64,000 bases of DNA, from NCBI RefSeq assembly GCF_001542405.1, contig NZ_LNCD01000139.1, forward strand, positions 1-64,000, in the 5' to 3' direction. The position numbers and the translations under genes were made by a program. Below, piece by piece: positions 44,856 to 54,440 of the stretch. The notes beneath the pieces were generated by a model. It made no database searches. It was not told where the DNA came from and was given only the letters and a program-made list of their open reading frames with translations. Position 1 is the stretch's first letter; every line of letters begins with the position of its first letter. The DNA is from Rhizobium altiplani (GTDB lineage Bacteria; Pseudomonadota; Alphaproteobacteria; Rhizobiales; Rhizobiaceae).

Positions 44856-46303
44856 CAGCAACGATCCTCGTCGCGGATGATGATGCGGCAATTCGTACCG
44901 TGCTTAATCAGGCTCTGAGCCGCGCCGGCTATGACGTGCGAATTACCTCCAACGCCGCCACGCTCTGGCGTTGGGTGTCGGCAGGCGAGGGCGATCTTGT
45001 CGTAACCGATGTCGTGATGCCGGATGAAAATGCGTTCGATCTCCTGCCGCGCATCAAGAAGGCCCGCCCGGATCTCCCCGTGCTTGTCATGAGCGCCCAG
45101 AACACCTTCATGACGGCGATCAAGGCTTCCGAAAAGGGCGCCTACGATTACCTGCCAAAACCATTCGATTTGACGGAACTGATCGGCATCATCGGCCGTG
45201 CGCTGGCCGAGCCGAAGCGCAGGCCAGCCAAGCTTGACGAGGACATGCAGGACGGAATGCCGCTTGTCGGCCGTTCGGCCGCGATGCAGGAAATCTATCG
45301 CGTCCTTGCGCGCCTGATGCAGACCGATCTGACGCTGATGATCACCGGCGAGTCCGGTACCGGCAAGGAACTGGTGGCGAGGGCGCTCCATGACTACGGC
45401 AAGCGCCGCAACGGGCCGTTTGTCGCGATCAACATGGCGGCGATCCCGCGCGATCTGATCGAATCCGAGCTCTTCGGCCACGAGAAGGGTGCGTTCACCG
45501 GCGCCCAGACGCGTTCGACCGGTCGCTTCGAGCAGGCCGAAGGCGGCACGCTTTTCCTCGACGAAATTGGTGATATGCCGATGGATGCCCAGACGCGCCT
45601 CCTGCGCGTCTTGCAGCAAGGCGAGTACACCACTGTCGGTGGCCGCACACCGATCCGCACCGACGTTCGGATCGTCGCGGCGACCAACAAGGATCTGAAG
45701 CAGGCGATTAATCAGGGACTTTTCCGCGAGGATCTCTACTATCGCCTAAACGTCGTTCCGCTGCGTCTGCCGCCGTTGCGTGATCGTGCGGAGGATATCC
45801 CGGATCTTGTGCGCCACTTCGTCCAGCAGGCGGAAAAGGAAGGCCTTGGCTCCAAGCGCTTCGATCAGGAGGCGCTCGATCTGATGAAAGCCTACGCCTG
45901 GCCGGGCAACGTGCGCGAGCTCGAGAACCTCATTCGCCGGCTGATGGCGCTTTATCCACAGGATGTGATCACCCGCGAAATCATCGAAGCCGAGCTTCGG
46001 TCCGATGTGCCGGATAGCCCGATCGACAAGGGGCCGATGCGTAACGGCAACATGACTATCGCCCAGGCTGTCGAAGAAAATATGCGCACATACTTCGCCG
46101 GTTTCGGCGACGGCCTGCCGCCACCCGGGCTTTACGATCGTGTATTGACGGAAATGGAGTATCCGCTGATTCTAGCCGCACTGACGGCGACGCGCGGCAA
46201 CCAGATCAAGGCGGCTGACCTTTTGGGGTTGAACCGCAATACGCTGCGCAAGAAGATCAGAGAGCTTGGCGTATCGGTGTACAGAAGCTCCCGCACTGCT
46301 TGA
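44852..46303 (+). CDS. ntrC: Nitrogen regulation response regulator NtrC
   Basis: Sigma-54-dependent activator of nitrogen-scavenging genes. The 483-residue protein has the receiver (about 1-120; phospho-Asp in VVTDVVMPDEN), an AAA+ domain with GESGTGKELVARALHDY, the sigma-54 contact motif GAFTGA in HEKGAFTGAQTRSTGR, EGGTLFLDEIGDMP, and the Fis-type DNA-binding tail GNQIKAADLLGLNRNTLRKK. ATG 44852 is coupled to ntrB. Confidence 0.97.
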   Translation: MTATILVADDDAAIRTVLNQALSRAGYDVRITSNAATLWRWVSAGEGDLVVTDVVMPDENAFDLLPRIKKARPDLPVLVMSAQNTFMTAIKASEKGAYDYLPKPFDLTELIGIIGRALAEPKRRPAKLDEDMQDGMPLVGRSAAMQEIYRVLARLMQTDLTLMITGESGTGKELVARALHDYGKRRNGPFVAINMAAIPRDLIESELFGHEKGAFTGAQTRSTGRFEQAEGGTLFLDEIGDMPMDAQTRLLRVLQQGEYTTVGGRTPIRTDVRIVAATNKDLKQAINQGLFREDLYYRLNVVPLRLPPLRDRAEDIPDLVRHFVQQAEKEGLGSKRFDQEALDLMKAYAWPGNVRELENLIRRLMALYPQDVITREIIEAELRSDVPDSPIDKGPMRNGNMTIAQAVEENMRTYFAGFGDGLPPPGLYDRVLTEMEYPLILAALTATRGNQIKAADLLGLNRNTLRKKIRELGVSVYRSSRTA

Positions 46304-46328
46304 CAATGTGACTGGCGACGTTGCATTT
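46300..46328 (+). promoter_or_regulatory. Possible ntrY promoter at the ntrC stop
   Basis: TTGACA (46300-46305) overlaps the ntrC stop codon; a poor -10-like GCATTT is 17 bases later. The -35 is a consensus match, the -10 is weak. Confidence 0.25.
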
Positions 46329-46493
46329 TCGCCACAATGCGTTGCTTAGAAGTCACGCATGGGGTTCGGGTTTTCGGAGCTGTCTAAGAGAGCAGCGGCA
46401 CTTGCCGTTGCGTTGCGGAGGCAGGCTGGCGGCTTCCGCCCTGGTCCGCGGGAGCGGCGGAGGCGATTGCCTGCCGCCAGGAGAAATAAGCGA

Positions 46494-48764
46494 ATGGAAC
46501 AGGATGCAATGCCGCCTGCGGCGGAAGGCGAAGCTGTCACGGCCGTGACCGATCGCCGTGCCCTGTTTGCGCTGCCGGGCCTGATCCTTGCCGGTGGTGC
46601 GCTTCTCTGTGCCACGCTGACGCTCTTCGTTCTGCTCGGGCTGACCCCGATCGCGCCGACTTACCATGTCGTTGTCACCTCGGTTGTCGTGAACTCGTTT
46701 TTCGTGTTGGGTCTGATGGCCCTCATCGCACGCGAGGTCTCCCGCCTGCTCAAGGCGCGGAAACGCGGGCGAGCGGCGGCGCGCCTTCATATCCGCATCG
46801 TTGTGCTCTTCTCAATCGTCGCGATCACCCCGGCGATCCTTGTTGCGATTTTCGCCAGTATTACGCTGAATGCCGGCCTCGACCGGTGGTTTGCGCTCCG
46901 CACGCAATCGATCGTCAGTTCCTCCCGAAACATCGGGCAGGCCTACATGATGGAGAATGCGAGCTACCTGCAGGGCCAGACTGTCTCGATGGCGAATGAC
47001 CTCGAGCGCAACAGGGCTCTGTTCAATCTCGATCGCACCGGCTTTTCCGATTTGATGACGCGGCAGGCGCGGGGCCGCGGGCTGCTCGGTGCTTTCCTTG
47101 TCCAGTCTGACGGCTCGGTGATCACCCAGGCTGATATCAAGACCGAGAAGCCGTTGCCGGCAATTCCCCAGGATGCGTTGAACAAGGCCGCGGCCGGCCA
47201 GCCGACCTTGATTCCGCCGGGCATAACCAACCTGGTGGGCGCCATCATCAAGCTCGATGCGATTGACGGCGCGTTCCTCTACACGGTCCGCGCGGTCGAT
47301 CCCAAGGTCATGGGCGCAATGCGTCTCATGGAGGAGAACGCCACAGAATACAAATCCATGGAGGCAGGGCGTTTCTCGCTGCAGATCGCCTTCGCGGTTC
47401 TCTACATCGGCTTTGCCCTTATCGTTTTGCTTGCCGCCATCTGGACGGCAATTGCCGTGGCTGACCGTATCGTGCGTCCGATCCGTCTGCTGATTACGGC
47501 GGCGGACAGCGTGGCCTCCGGCAACATGGACATTGTCGTGCCTGTCCATTCCGTGGACGGCGACGTTGCCAACCTCTCGCGGACCTTCAACAAGATGATC
47601 TCGGAAATTCGTACACAGCGCGACGAGATCCTGGAGGCCAAGGATGAGGTGGACGACCGCCGTCGTTTCATCGAAGCGGTTCTATCCGGCGTGACCGCCG
47701 CGGTCATCGGTGTCGAGCACGACCGCAGGGTCACCATCGTCAACAGTTCCGCAGAAGCGCTTATGGCATTGCCGGCGTCGGACATGCTTGGCAAGCAACT
47801 CTCCGAGATCGCGCCCGAAGTCGACCAGGTCCTGACGGAAGCCGCCTCCCGCTATCGTGGCGATTTCCGCAAGCAGATTGCCCTCGTGCGAGCTGGCACC
47901 GTGCGGACGCTGAGCGTCCAGGTGACGCGCGAGGAAGTACGCGACATGAGCGAATCCTATGTCATCACGCTCGACGACATCACCGACCTCGTTATCGCAC
48001 AGCGCTCGACGGCATGGGGCGACGTCGCCCGACGCATCGCTCATGAAATTAAGAATCCGTTGACGCCGATTCAGTTGTCTGCAGAACGCATTCAGCGCCG
48101 CTACGGCAAACAGATCAACCAAGATGACCGCAGCGTCTTCGACCAGTGCACCGAGACCATCATCCGGCAAGTGGGTGACATTGGCCGCATGGTGGATGAG
48201 TTCTCGTCGTTTGCCCGGATGCCGAAGCCGATCAAGGAGCCGAGCGATCTCCGCAAGATCCTGCATGATGCGGTGTTCCTGCGCGAGATGGGCAACAGCC
48301 ACGTGAGCTTCCAGCAGGAACTGGGCGACCAGCCGCTGGAAGGGCTGTTCGACAGCCGCATGCTCGGTCAGGCATTCGGCAATCTGATCAAGAATTCCGT
48401 GGAGGCGATTGAAGCCGTGCCGAGCGGAGAGCGCGACGAGCGCAAGATCCTCGTTCGTGCCTCGCTCGATCCGGCGCGGGATCGCTTCACCGCCGATGTG
48501 ATCGACAACGGTCGCGGCCTGCCGGTCGAGAACCGCCACAGCATTCTGGAACCCTATACGACGATGCGCGAGAAGGGCACCGGACTTGGCCTGGCGATCG
48601 TAAAGAAGATTATTGAGGAACATGGTGGGCAGCTCGAATTGCATGATGCGCCCGCTGATTTCGACCAGGGAAGAGGGGCCATGATCCGCGTGCATCTGCC
48701 ACGTCTGGAAACTGCGCCTTCTGCTCCGGCCGCAAGTGACAAGGAAAGTGTTTATGGCCTCTGA
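46494..48764 (+). CDS. ntrY: Sensor histidine kinase NtrY
   Basis: Membrane sensor paired with NtrX. The 756-residue protein has three or four transmembrane segments in the first 310 residues (LPGLILAGGALLCATLTLFV; VVVNSFFVLGLMALIA; IVVLFSIVAITPAILVAIF; FAVLYIGFALIVLLAAIWTA), a periplasmic sensor part, HAMP, PAS (FIEAVLSGVTAAVIGVEHD), the H-box RIAHEIKNPLTPIQLSAERI and an ATPase domain with NLIKNSVEAIE, DNGRGLP and GTGLGLAIVKKI. ATG 46494 is chosen from CAGGAG at 46478; the frame is open back to ATG 46359. It overlaps ntrX by 11 bases. Confidence 0.95.
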   Translation: MEQDAMPPAAEGEAVTAVTDRRALFALPGLILAGGALLCATLTLFVLLGLTPIAPTYHVVVTSVVVNSFFVLGLMALIAREVSRLLKARKRGRAAARLHIRIVVLFSIVAITPAILVAIFASITLNAGLDRWFALRTQSIVSSSRNIGQAYMMENASYLQGQTVSMANDLERNRALFNLDRTGFSDLMTRQARGRGLLGAFLVQSDGSVITQADIKTEKPLPAIPQDALNKAAAGQPTLIPPGITNLVGAIIKLDAIDGAFLYTVRAVDPKVMGAMRLMEENATEYKSMEAGRFSLQIAFAVLYIGFALIVLLAAIWTAIAVADRIVRPIRLLITAADSVASGNMDIVVPVHSVDGDVANLSRTFNKMISEIRTQRDEILEAKDEVDDRRRFIEAVLSGVTAAVIGVEHDRRVTIVNSSAEALMALPASDMLGKQLSEIAPEVDQVLTEAASRYRGDFRKQIALVRAGTVRTLSVQVTREEVRDMSESYVITLDDITDLVIAQRSTAWGDVARRIAHEIKNPLTPIQLSAERIQRRYGKQINQDDRSVFDQCTETIIRQVGDIGRMVDEFSSFARMPKPIKEPSDLRKILHDAVFLREMGNSHVSFQQELGDQPLEGLFDSRMLGQAFGNLIKNSVEAIEAVPSGERDERKILVRASLDPARDRFTADVIDNGRGLPVENRHSILEPYTTMREKGTGLGLAIVKKIIEEHGGQLELHDAPADFDQGRGAMIRVHLPRLETAPSAPAASDKESVYGL

Positions 48765-50118
48765 TATTCTGGTCGTCGACGACGAGCACGACATCCGCGA
48801 GATCGTCTCCGGTATCCTGTCTGACGAAGGACATGAGACCCGTACGGCACATGACAGCGACAGTGCGCTGGCTGCGATCTCCGATCGTGCGCCGCGGCTG
48901 ATCTTCCTCGACATCTGGATGCAGGGCAGCAAGCTCGACGGTCTGTCGCTTCTGGACGAGATCAAGACGCGCCACCCAGACATCCCTGTCGTCATGATCT
49001 CGGGTCACGGCAACATCGAGACGGCTGTTTCCGCCATCAAGCGGGGCGCGTTCGACTTCATCGAAAAGCCATTCAAGGCCGATCGACTGATCCTGATCGC
49101 GGAGCGCGCGCTAGAGAATTCGAAGCTGAAGCGCGAAGTATCCGAACTCAAGCGCAAGGCTGGCGATCCGGTCGAACTTATCGGTACCTCCGTTGCCGTC
49201 TCGCAGCTCCGCCAGACGATCGAGAAGGTATCGCCGACCAACAGCCGCATCATGATCTTTGGCTCGTCGGGTTCCGGCAAGGAGCTTGTGGCCCGTATGA
49301 TCCACAAGAAGTCGACGCGCGCGAATGGTCCCTTCGTGGCACTGAATGCCGCCAATATCACGCCTGATCGCATGGAGATTGCGCTGTTCGGTACGGAAGG
49401 GTCGCCTGGCCAGGCGCGCAAGATCGGCGCGCTGGAAGAGGCACACCGTGGCATTCTCTACCTCGACGAAGTCGGCGAAATGCCGCGCGAGACGCAGAAC
49501 AAGATCCTCCGCGTTCTTGTCGATCAGCAGTTCGAGCGCGTGGGGGGCTCCAAGCGGGTGAAGGTCGATGTGCGCATCATCTCGTCGACGGCCTACAATC
49601 TCGAGACCCGCATCGCCGAGGGTTGGTTCCGCGAAGATCTCTATCATCGCCTTGCCGTGGTGCCCGTGCGCGTACCGGCACTCGCCGAACGGCGCGAAGA
49701 CATTCCGTTCCTGGTCGATCAGCTGATGCGGCAGATTTCCGAACAGGCCGGCATCCGTCCCCGCCGCATTGGCGACGACGCGATGGCCGTGCTACAGGCC
49801 CATGATTGGCCGGGCAATATCCGCCAACTGCGCAACAACATCGAGCGGCTGATGATCCTTGCCCGTTCCGACGGTCCGGATGCGCCGATCACTGCAGAGA
49901 TGCTGCCGACTGACCTTGGCGACATGTTGCCAAAGGTTTCGGCCAAGAACGACTATCACATCATGACGCTGCCGCTTCGCGAGGCACGAGAGATGTTCGA
50001 GAAGGACTACCTGATCGCGCAAATCAATCGCTTTGGCGGCAATATCTCGCGCACCGCGGAGTTTGTCGGCATGGAGCGCTCGGCGCTTCACCGCAAGTTG
50101 AAGTCGCTCGGCGTCTGA
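48754..50118 (+). CDS. ntrX: Response regulator NtrX (no GAFTGA motif)
   Basis: Partner of NtrY, linked to nitrogen, redox and envelope control in alphaproteobacteria. The 454-residue protein has a receiver (phospho-Asp in LIFLDIWMQGS), AAA+ domain with FGSSGSGKELVARMIH and LDEVGEMPRETQ, and a Fis-type tail GGNISRTAEFVGMERSALHR. The GAFTGA loop needed to contact sigma-54 is replaced by ALFGTEGSPGQARKIG, so it likely acts without sigma-54. AAGGAAAG precedes ATG 48754. Confidence 0.96.
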   Translation: MASDILVVDDEHDIREIVSGILSDEGHETRTAHDSDSALAAISDRAPRLIFLDIWMQGSKLDGLSLLDEIKTRHPDIPVVMISGHGNIETAVSAIKRGAFDFIEKPFKADRLILIAERALENSKLKREVSELKRKAGDPVELIGTSVAVSQLRQTIEKVSPTNSRIMIFGSSGSGKELVARMIHKKSTRANGPFVALNAANITPDRMEIALFGTEGSPGQARKIGALEEAHRGILYLDEVGEMPRETQNKILRVLVDQQFERVGGSKRVKVDVRIISSTAYNLETRIAEGWFREDLYHRLAVVPVRVPALAERREDIPFLVDQLMRQISEQAGIRPRRIGDDAMAVLQAHDWPGNIRQLRNNIERLMILARSDGPDAPITAEMLPTDLGDMLPKVSAKNDYHIMTLPLREAREMFEKDYLIAQINRFGGNISRTAEFVGMERSALHRKLKSLGV

Positions 50119-50123
50119 GACAC

Positions 50124-50145
50124 GGGCGGCGCTGCGGCGCCGTCC
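50124..50145 (+). terminator. Hairpin after ntrX
   Basis: GGGCGGCGC (50124-50132), loop TGCG, GCGCCGTCC (50137-50145) forms nine pairs including one G-U. It is followed by CTAATTCTCTCT rather than a clean T-run, so termination is probably partial. Confidence 0.45.
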
Positions 50146-50181
50146 TAATTCTCTCTGCTATAACTCCCGCACAGGTTCACC

Positions 50182-51045
50182 ATGCCCAGAATAGCCTATG
50201 TGAACGGCCGCTATGTCACGCACTCGAATGCCATGGTCCATATCGAGGATAGAGGCTATCAGTTCGCGGATGGCGTCTATGAAGTCTGTGAAATCAGGCA
50301 TGGCTATATCGTTGATCTTACACGCCATCTGAACAGGCTGGACCGATCGCTTGGTGAGTTGCGTATTGCCTGGCCAATGAGCCGCAACGCGCTGACCCGT
50401 GTCATTCGCGAAACGCTGCGGCGCAATCGCGTCCGCAACGGTCTCTTTTACCTGCAGATCACCCGTGGGGTTGCACGGCGCGATCATGTGTTTCCCGCAG
50501 AAGGAACGATGCCGTCGCTGGTCATCACCGCCAAGAGCACCGATCCTTCGATCATCGCGAGGAAGAACGCGACAGGCATCAAGGCGATCACCGTGCCCGA
50601 CAATCGCTGGGACCGTGTCGATATCAAGTCCGTCGGTCTCTTGCCGAACGCCATGGCGCGCCAGCACGCGAAGGAAGCCGGTGCGCAGGAGGCGATCTTT
50701 GTGGACGCCGATGGCATGGTGAAAGAGGGAGCTGCGACCAATGTCTGGATCGTCGATCGCGACGGCACTCTCGTTACGCGTCCGGCTGAACATGGCATTC
50801 TGCGCGGCATTACCCGCACGACGCTGATCGATGTCGGCGCCAAGCTGGGCCTGAAGATCGAGGAGCGGAAATTCTCGGTCGCGGAGATGCTTGCGGCGCG
50901 TGAGGTGTTCATCACGGCGGCCACGAGCATCTGCTTTCCGGTTGTGTCGATCGATGGCCAGCCGATCACAAATGGCCATCCAGGCAGCGTCTCCCAGAAA
51001 ATTAGGGAGGCCTTTTTCGACGTTGCGGAAAAGATTGCGATTTGA
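50182..51045 (+). CDS. dat: D-amino-acid transaminase (class IV PLP enzyme)
   Basis: Interconverts D-amino acids and 2-oxo acids, supplying D-Glu/D-Ala for cell wall or degrading D-amino acids. The 287-residue fold-type IV protein has YVNGRYVTHSNAMVHIEDRGYQF at the N-terminus, the PLP-Lys region RVDIKSVGLLPNAMARQHAKE, EAIFVDADGMVKEGAATNVW and ITRTTLIDVGAKLG. Related enzymes (branched-chain transaminase, aminodeoxychorismate lyase) share the fold, but the DIKSV/L-L-PN motif favours D-amino-acid transaminase. It is found between ntrX and hfq in rhizobia. Confidence 0.88.
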   Translation: MPRIAYVNGRYVTHSNAMVHIEDRGYQFADGVYEVCEIRHGYIVDLTRHLNRLDRSLGELRIAWPMSRNALTRVIRETLRRNRVRNGLFYLQITRGVARRDHVFPAEGTMPSLVITAKSTDPSIIARKNATGIKAITVPDNRWDRVDIKSVGLLPNAMARQHAKEAGAQEAIFVDADGMVKEGAATNVWIVDRDGTLVTRPAEHGILRGITRTTLIDVGAKLGLKIEERKFSVAEMLAAREVFITAATSICFPVVSIDGQPITNGHPGSVSQKIREAFFDVAEKIAI

Positions 51046-51155
51046 TACCAAGACTTTCTGGGCAGATGGGATGAGGGTTGTCGGCTGCCTGCAGGCGAGG
51101 TTGATTAGTATTTCACCGGCGGAATGAAGCCGGCAATAAAGAAAGAAGCGGCGCG

Positions 51156-51398
51156 ATGGCGGAACGTTCTCAGAATCTGCAGGACTTATTTCTCAATACT
51201 GTACGCAAACAAAAGATTTCACTGACAATCTTCTTGATCAATGGCGTGAAGCTGACCGGAGTTGTCACCTCGTTCGACAATTTTTGCGTTCTGCTTCGCC
51301 GTGACGGCCATTCGCAACTCGTGTATAAACACGCAATCTCGACCATCATGCCCGGCCAGCCGATGCAGATGTTCGAAAGCGAAGAAGCTGCTTCCTAA
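51156..51398 (+). CDS. hfq: RNA chaperone Hfq
   Basis: Hexameric Sm-like protein pairing small RNAs with mRNAs. The 80-residue protein has [20 protein letters not shown], the Sm1 part [20 protein letters not shown] and the Sm2 motif [10 protein letters not shown], with a short acidic C-terminal tail as usual for alphaproteobacteria. GAAAGAAG precedes ATG 51156. hflX follows after 77 bases, the classical hfq-hflX order. Confidence 0.98.
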
Positions 51399-51475
51399 CG
51401 GGACCTGCAATTATCTCGACACGCGATACCAAAAACGATTCGATCATCCCGGAAGCAGCCAAGCACCGGGATGAT

Positions 51476-52810
51476 ATGCGCGCGACCGTCGTCGTGCCCG
51501 TGCTCAAGCAGGGGCGCGCCGGACGCAGTGCGGGCGATGCTGCGCCTGTGGTCACCCGCACGCCCGAGAGCCGCCTGGAAGAGGCGACCGGTCTTGCGCA
51601 GGCGATCGACCTCGATGTGGTGAATGGCACGATCGTCACCGTCAGCGATCCGCGACCCGCAACATTGATGGGCACGGGCAAGATCGAAGAGATCAAGGCG
51701 ACGTTGGATGCGAATGATTCCGGTCTCGTGATCGTCGACCATCCGCTGACACCGGTACAGCAGCGCAATCTCGAGAAGGAATGGAACGCCAAGGTCATCG
51801 ACCGCACCGGCCTCATCCTCGAGATCTTCGGCCGTCGTGCTTCCACCAAGGAAGGCACGCTGCAGGTCGATCTAGCTCATCTGAACTATCAGAAGGGCCG
51901 TCTGGTTCGCAGCTGGACCCACCTTGAGCGTCAGCGCGGCGGTGGCGGCTTCATGGGTGGTCCCGGTGAAACCCAGATCGAAGCCGACCGTCGCTTGCTG
52001 CAGGACCGCATCGTCAAGCTCGAGCGTGAGCTGGAACAGGTGGTTCGCACCCGCCAGCTGCATCGCGCCAAGCGCAAGAAGGTGCCGCATCCGATCGTGG
52101 CGCTTGTCGGCTATACCAACGCCGGCAAGTCGACACTGTTCAACCGGATCACCGGGGCAGGCGTGCTGGCCGAAGATATGCTGTTCGCAACGCTCGATCC
52201 GACGCTGCGCCGAATGAAGTTGCCACATGGCCGCACGGTGATCCTCTCAGACACCGTCGGTTTCATCTCGGACCTTCCGACCCACCTCGTCGCCGCTTTC
52301 CGCGCTACGCTGGAAGAGGTGCTGGAAGCCGACCTGATCCTTCATGTCCGCGACATGTTCGACGTCGACAATCAGGCGCAGAGTGCCGACGTGCTCCGCA
52401 TCCTGAAGGACCTCGGCATCGACGAGGAAGAGGGCGACAAGCGCATCATCGAAGTCTGGAACAAGATCGATCGCCTTGAGCCGGAAGCGCACGATGCCAT
52501 CGTCCAGAAGGCGAGCGGTGCCGAGAACGTCGTCGCCCTATCCGCAATCAGCGGCGAGGGTATCGATACCCTGATGGGAGAGATCAGCCGCAGACTGTCA
52601 GGCGTGCTGACCGAAGCGACTGTGCGCTTGCCTGTCGACAAGTTGGCGCTGCTGCCTTGGCTCTACGATCATGCGATCGTCGATAACCGCGAGGACAACG
52701 AGGACGGGTCGATCACGCTCGATGTACGTCTCTCGGAAACCGAAGCGGTCGAACTGGAGCGCCGCCTGGGCAACGGGCCGAAAGCCGCGAAAGAGGATTG
52801 GGAACGCTAG
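51476..52810 (+). CDS. hflX: GTPase HflX
   Basis: Ribosome-associated GTPase that splits stalled ribosomes. The 444-residue protein has the N-terminal HflX domain (about 1-175, TVSDPRPATLMGTGKIEEIK; GGGGFMGGPGETQIE), then the G domain with G1 VGYTNAGKSTLFN, G3 LSDTVGFISDLP and G4 VWNKIDRLE, and a C-terminal domain. ATG 51476 has no strong ribosome site, and rhizobial homologues often start further upstream, so an earlier non-ATG start between 51399 and 51476 is possible. Confidence 0.95.
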   Translation: MRATVVVPVLKQGRAGRSAGDAAPVVTRTPESRLEEATGLAQAIDLDVVNGTIVTVSDPRPATLMGTGKIEEIKATLDANDSGLVIVDHPLTPVQQRNLEKEWNAKVIDRTGLILEIFGRRASTKEGTLQVDLAHLNYQKGRLVRSWTHLERQRGGGGFMGGPGETQIEADRRLLQDRIVKLERELEQVVRTRQLHRAKRKKVPHPIVALVGYTNAGKSTLFNRITGAGVLAEDMLFATLDPTLRRMKLPHGRTVILSDTVGFISDLPTHLVAAFRATLEEVLEADLILHVRDMFDVDNQAQSADVLRILKDLGIDEEEGDKRIIEVWNKIDRLEPEAHDAIVQKASGAENVVALSAISGEGIDTLMGEISRRLSGVLTEATVRLPVDKLALLPWLYDHAIVDNREDNEDGSITLDVRLSETEAVELERRLGNGPKAAKEDWER

Positions 52811-52835
52811 AGCTTCCTGCAGCGGGCTTCGCCTT

Positions 52836-52852
52836 ACGCCCGGATTGGGCGT
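52836..52852. repeat. Small dyad between hflX and mazG
   Basis: ACGCCC (52836-52841)-GGATT-GGGCGT (52847-52852), in the 64 bases between the convergent stops. It has no T-run and would be at best a weak terminator. Confidence 0.35.
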
Positions 52853-52874
52853 CACGCAAGGTAAGGATGTCGGC

Positions 52875-53708
52875 TCAGCCCAGTTGCCGCTCGATAGCCT
52901 TTGCCGCCTGCCAGATTTCTTCCATCCGCTCCAGGCTCGCCGCTTCCAAAGTTTCGCCTTCCGCGTCAAGAACGGCTTCGATATGACTGAAACGTCTACG
53001 AAATTTTGTATTCGTTCCGCGCAAGGAATCTTCCGGGTCAGCCTTTACATGCCTGCCGATATTGACCACGGCGAAGATGAGGTCGCCGAGCTCATCACTG
53101 ACCTTTGCTTGATCGCCTTCCGCTAAGGCGACACGCAACTCGCCGATTTCCTCCTCGATTTTGTCGAGGATCGGTTCGGGCGCTGACCAATCGAAGCCCA
53201 CCTTTGCAGCGCGTTCCTGCAGCTTCAGCGCCTCTGTCAGGGCAGGGAAGCTCCGCTGGACCGATCCGAGGAATCCCGTCTTGAAATCCTCGCTGACGCC
53301 GCGCTTGGCTCGCCGTTCGGCGCGCTCGCGCTTTTCTGCCTGCTTGATGTCGTCCCACTGCTTCCTCACCGCATCGGGCGTGTCGGCATCAGAACGGGCG
53401 AAGACATGCGGATGGCGGCGGATCATCTTGCGGGTGATTGCCTCAACGACGTCGCCAAAGGAGAATTCTCCCGCTTCCTCGGCCATGCGCGCATGGAACA
53501 CGACCTGCAGCAGCAGGTCGCCCAACTCCTCGCAGAGGTCGTCCATGTCATTGCGCTCGATTGCGTCGGAGACTTCATAGGCCTCCTCGATCGTGTAGGG
53601 CTTTATCGTCTCGAACGTTTGGACGATGTCCCAGGGGCAGCCGGTTGCCGGATTGCGCAGCGCGGCCATGATCTCGATCAGGCGCGAAATGTCTTTTGAG
53701 GCTTCCAT
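52875..53708 (-). CDS. mazG: Nucleoside triphosphate pyrophosphohydrolase MazG
   Basis: House-cleaning enzyme hydrolysing NTPs to NMPs. The 277-residue protein has two MazG domains: the first with TIEEAYEVSDAIERND and ELGDLLLQVVFHARM, the second with EEIGELRVALAEGD and DELGDLIFAVVNIGRH, each giving the acidic ExxE...ExxD metal site. ATG 53708 is preferred; GTG 53714 two codons upstream lies next to the deaminase stop. The two genes are nearly contiguous, so they are probably cotranscribed. Confidence 0.95.
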   Translation of the reverse strand: MEASKDISRLIEIMAALRNPATGCPWDIVQTFETIKPYTIEEAYEVSDAIERNDMDDLCEELGDLLLQVVFHARMAEEAGEFSFGDVVEAITRKMIRRHPHVFARSDADTPDAVRKQWDDIKQAEKRERAERRAKRGVSEDFKTGFLGSVQRSFPALTEALKLQERAAKVGFDWSAPEPILDKIEEEIGELRVALAEGDQAKVSDELGDLIFAVVNIGRHVKADPEDSLRGTNTKFRRRFSHIEAVLDAEGETLEAASLERMEEIWQAAKAIERQLG

Positions 53709-53714
53709 GGTCAC

Positions 53715-54302
53715 TCAGTTCAGTGGAATGTCGTTGTCGCTCTTCGACGCCTGGTAGCTTTCCGAGAGCGCATCGTACCGCGCCTTGATGCGCGCAGTCT
53801 GTGTTTTCAGTTCGGCCTTCAAATGCTCTTCTTCGGTCTCGACGAGATCGGCAATGGCAAAGCTGTTCCAGAATGCATTGCTGCGCCTGTAGCCACCCGG
53901 TTCCAGACCGAAAACCTCCTTCAGGATCTTCAGGTCGTGAGGAATGGCGAAGGCGTCGCGCGAGTCCTCGTGGCTGAAGAAATAGTAGAAATTGTCGAAC
54001 CCGGCCCAGGTGATCGCCGACATGCACATGGTGCAGGGTTCGTGCGTCGACAGAAAGATGAGATCCTTGGTGGCTTGCTTCTCGCCCAGTTCGTACAAGC
54101 GCTTCAGCGTGTGCACCTCGCCATGCCACAGCGGATTTTCAAGCTCGTTGTTGGTCTCGGCGATGACGAGCGAGAGGTCGGACTTGCGCAGGATCGCAGC
54201 GCCGAAGACCTTGTTGCCGGCAGCGACGCCGCGTTCGGTCATCGGCAGGATGTCCTGTTCCATGACGTTGAGCAGGCGGGCGGCGATGGTCTGGTCGGAC
54301 AT
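53715..54302 (-). CDS. Nucleoside deaminase-fold zinc protein
   Basis: A 195-residue cytidine-deaminase-like protein. Zinc and catalytic residues are in NPLWHGEVHTLKRL (His and Glu; Ala of the usual HAE replaced by Gly) and STHEPCTMCMSAI (Cys pair). After the deaminase core it has an about 60-residue tail with charged helices (ETEEEHLKAELKTQTARIKA). Substrate cannot be chosen between guanine, cytosine or other bases. AAGGAGA precedes ATG 54302. Confidence 0.85.
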   Translation of the reverse strand: MSDQTIAARLLNVMEQDILPMTERGVAAGNKVFGAAILRKSDLSLVIAETNNELENPLWHGEVHTLKRLYELGEKQATKDLIFLSTHEPCTMCMSAITWAGFDNFYYFFSHEDSRDAFAIPHDLKILKEVFGLEPGGYRRSNAFWNSFAIADLVETEEEHLKAELKTQTARIKARYDALSESYQASKSDNDIPLN

Positions 54303-54440
54303 GGCTTTCTCCTTGGTAGCCGCACTCTACCGGTAGCGGCAGGCGAGGCAAATGCCGATTTCGACGGGGAGCGGGATTTGTCACAGCCTTTCTGCTGCGC
54401 TGCGGCAGACGCAGGTGTGTCCGCTGCGCCGCACCGGTGA

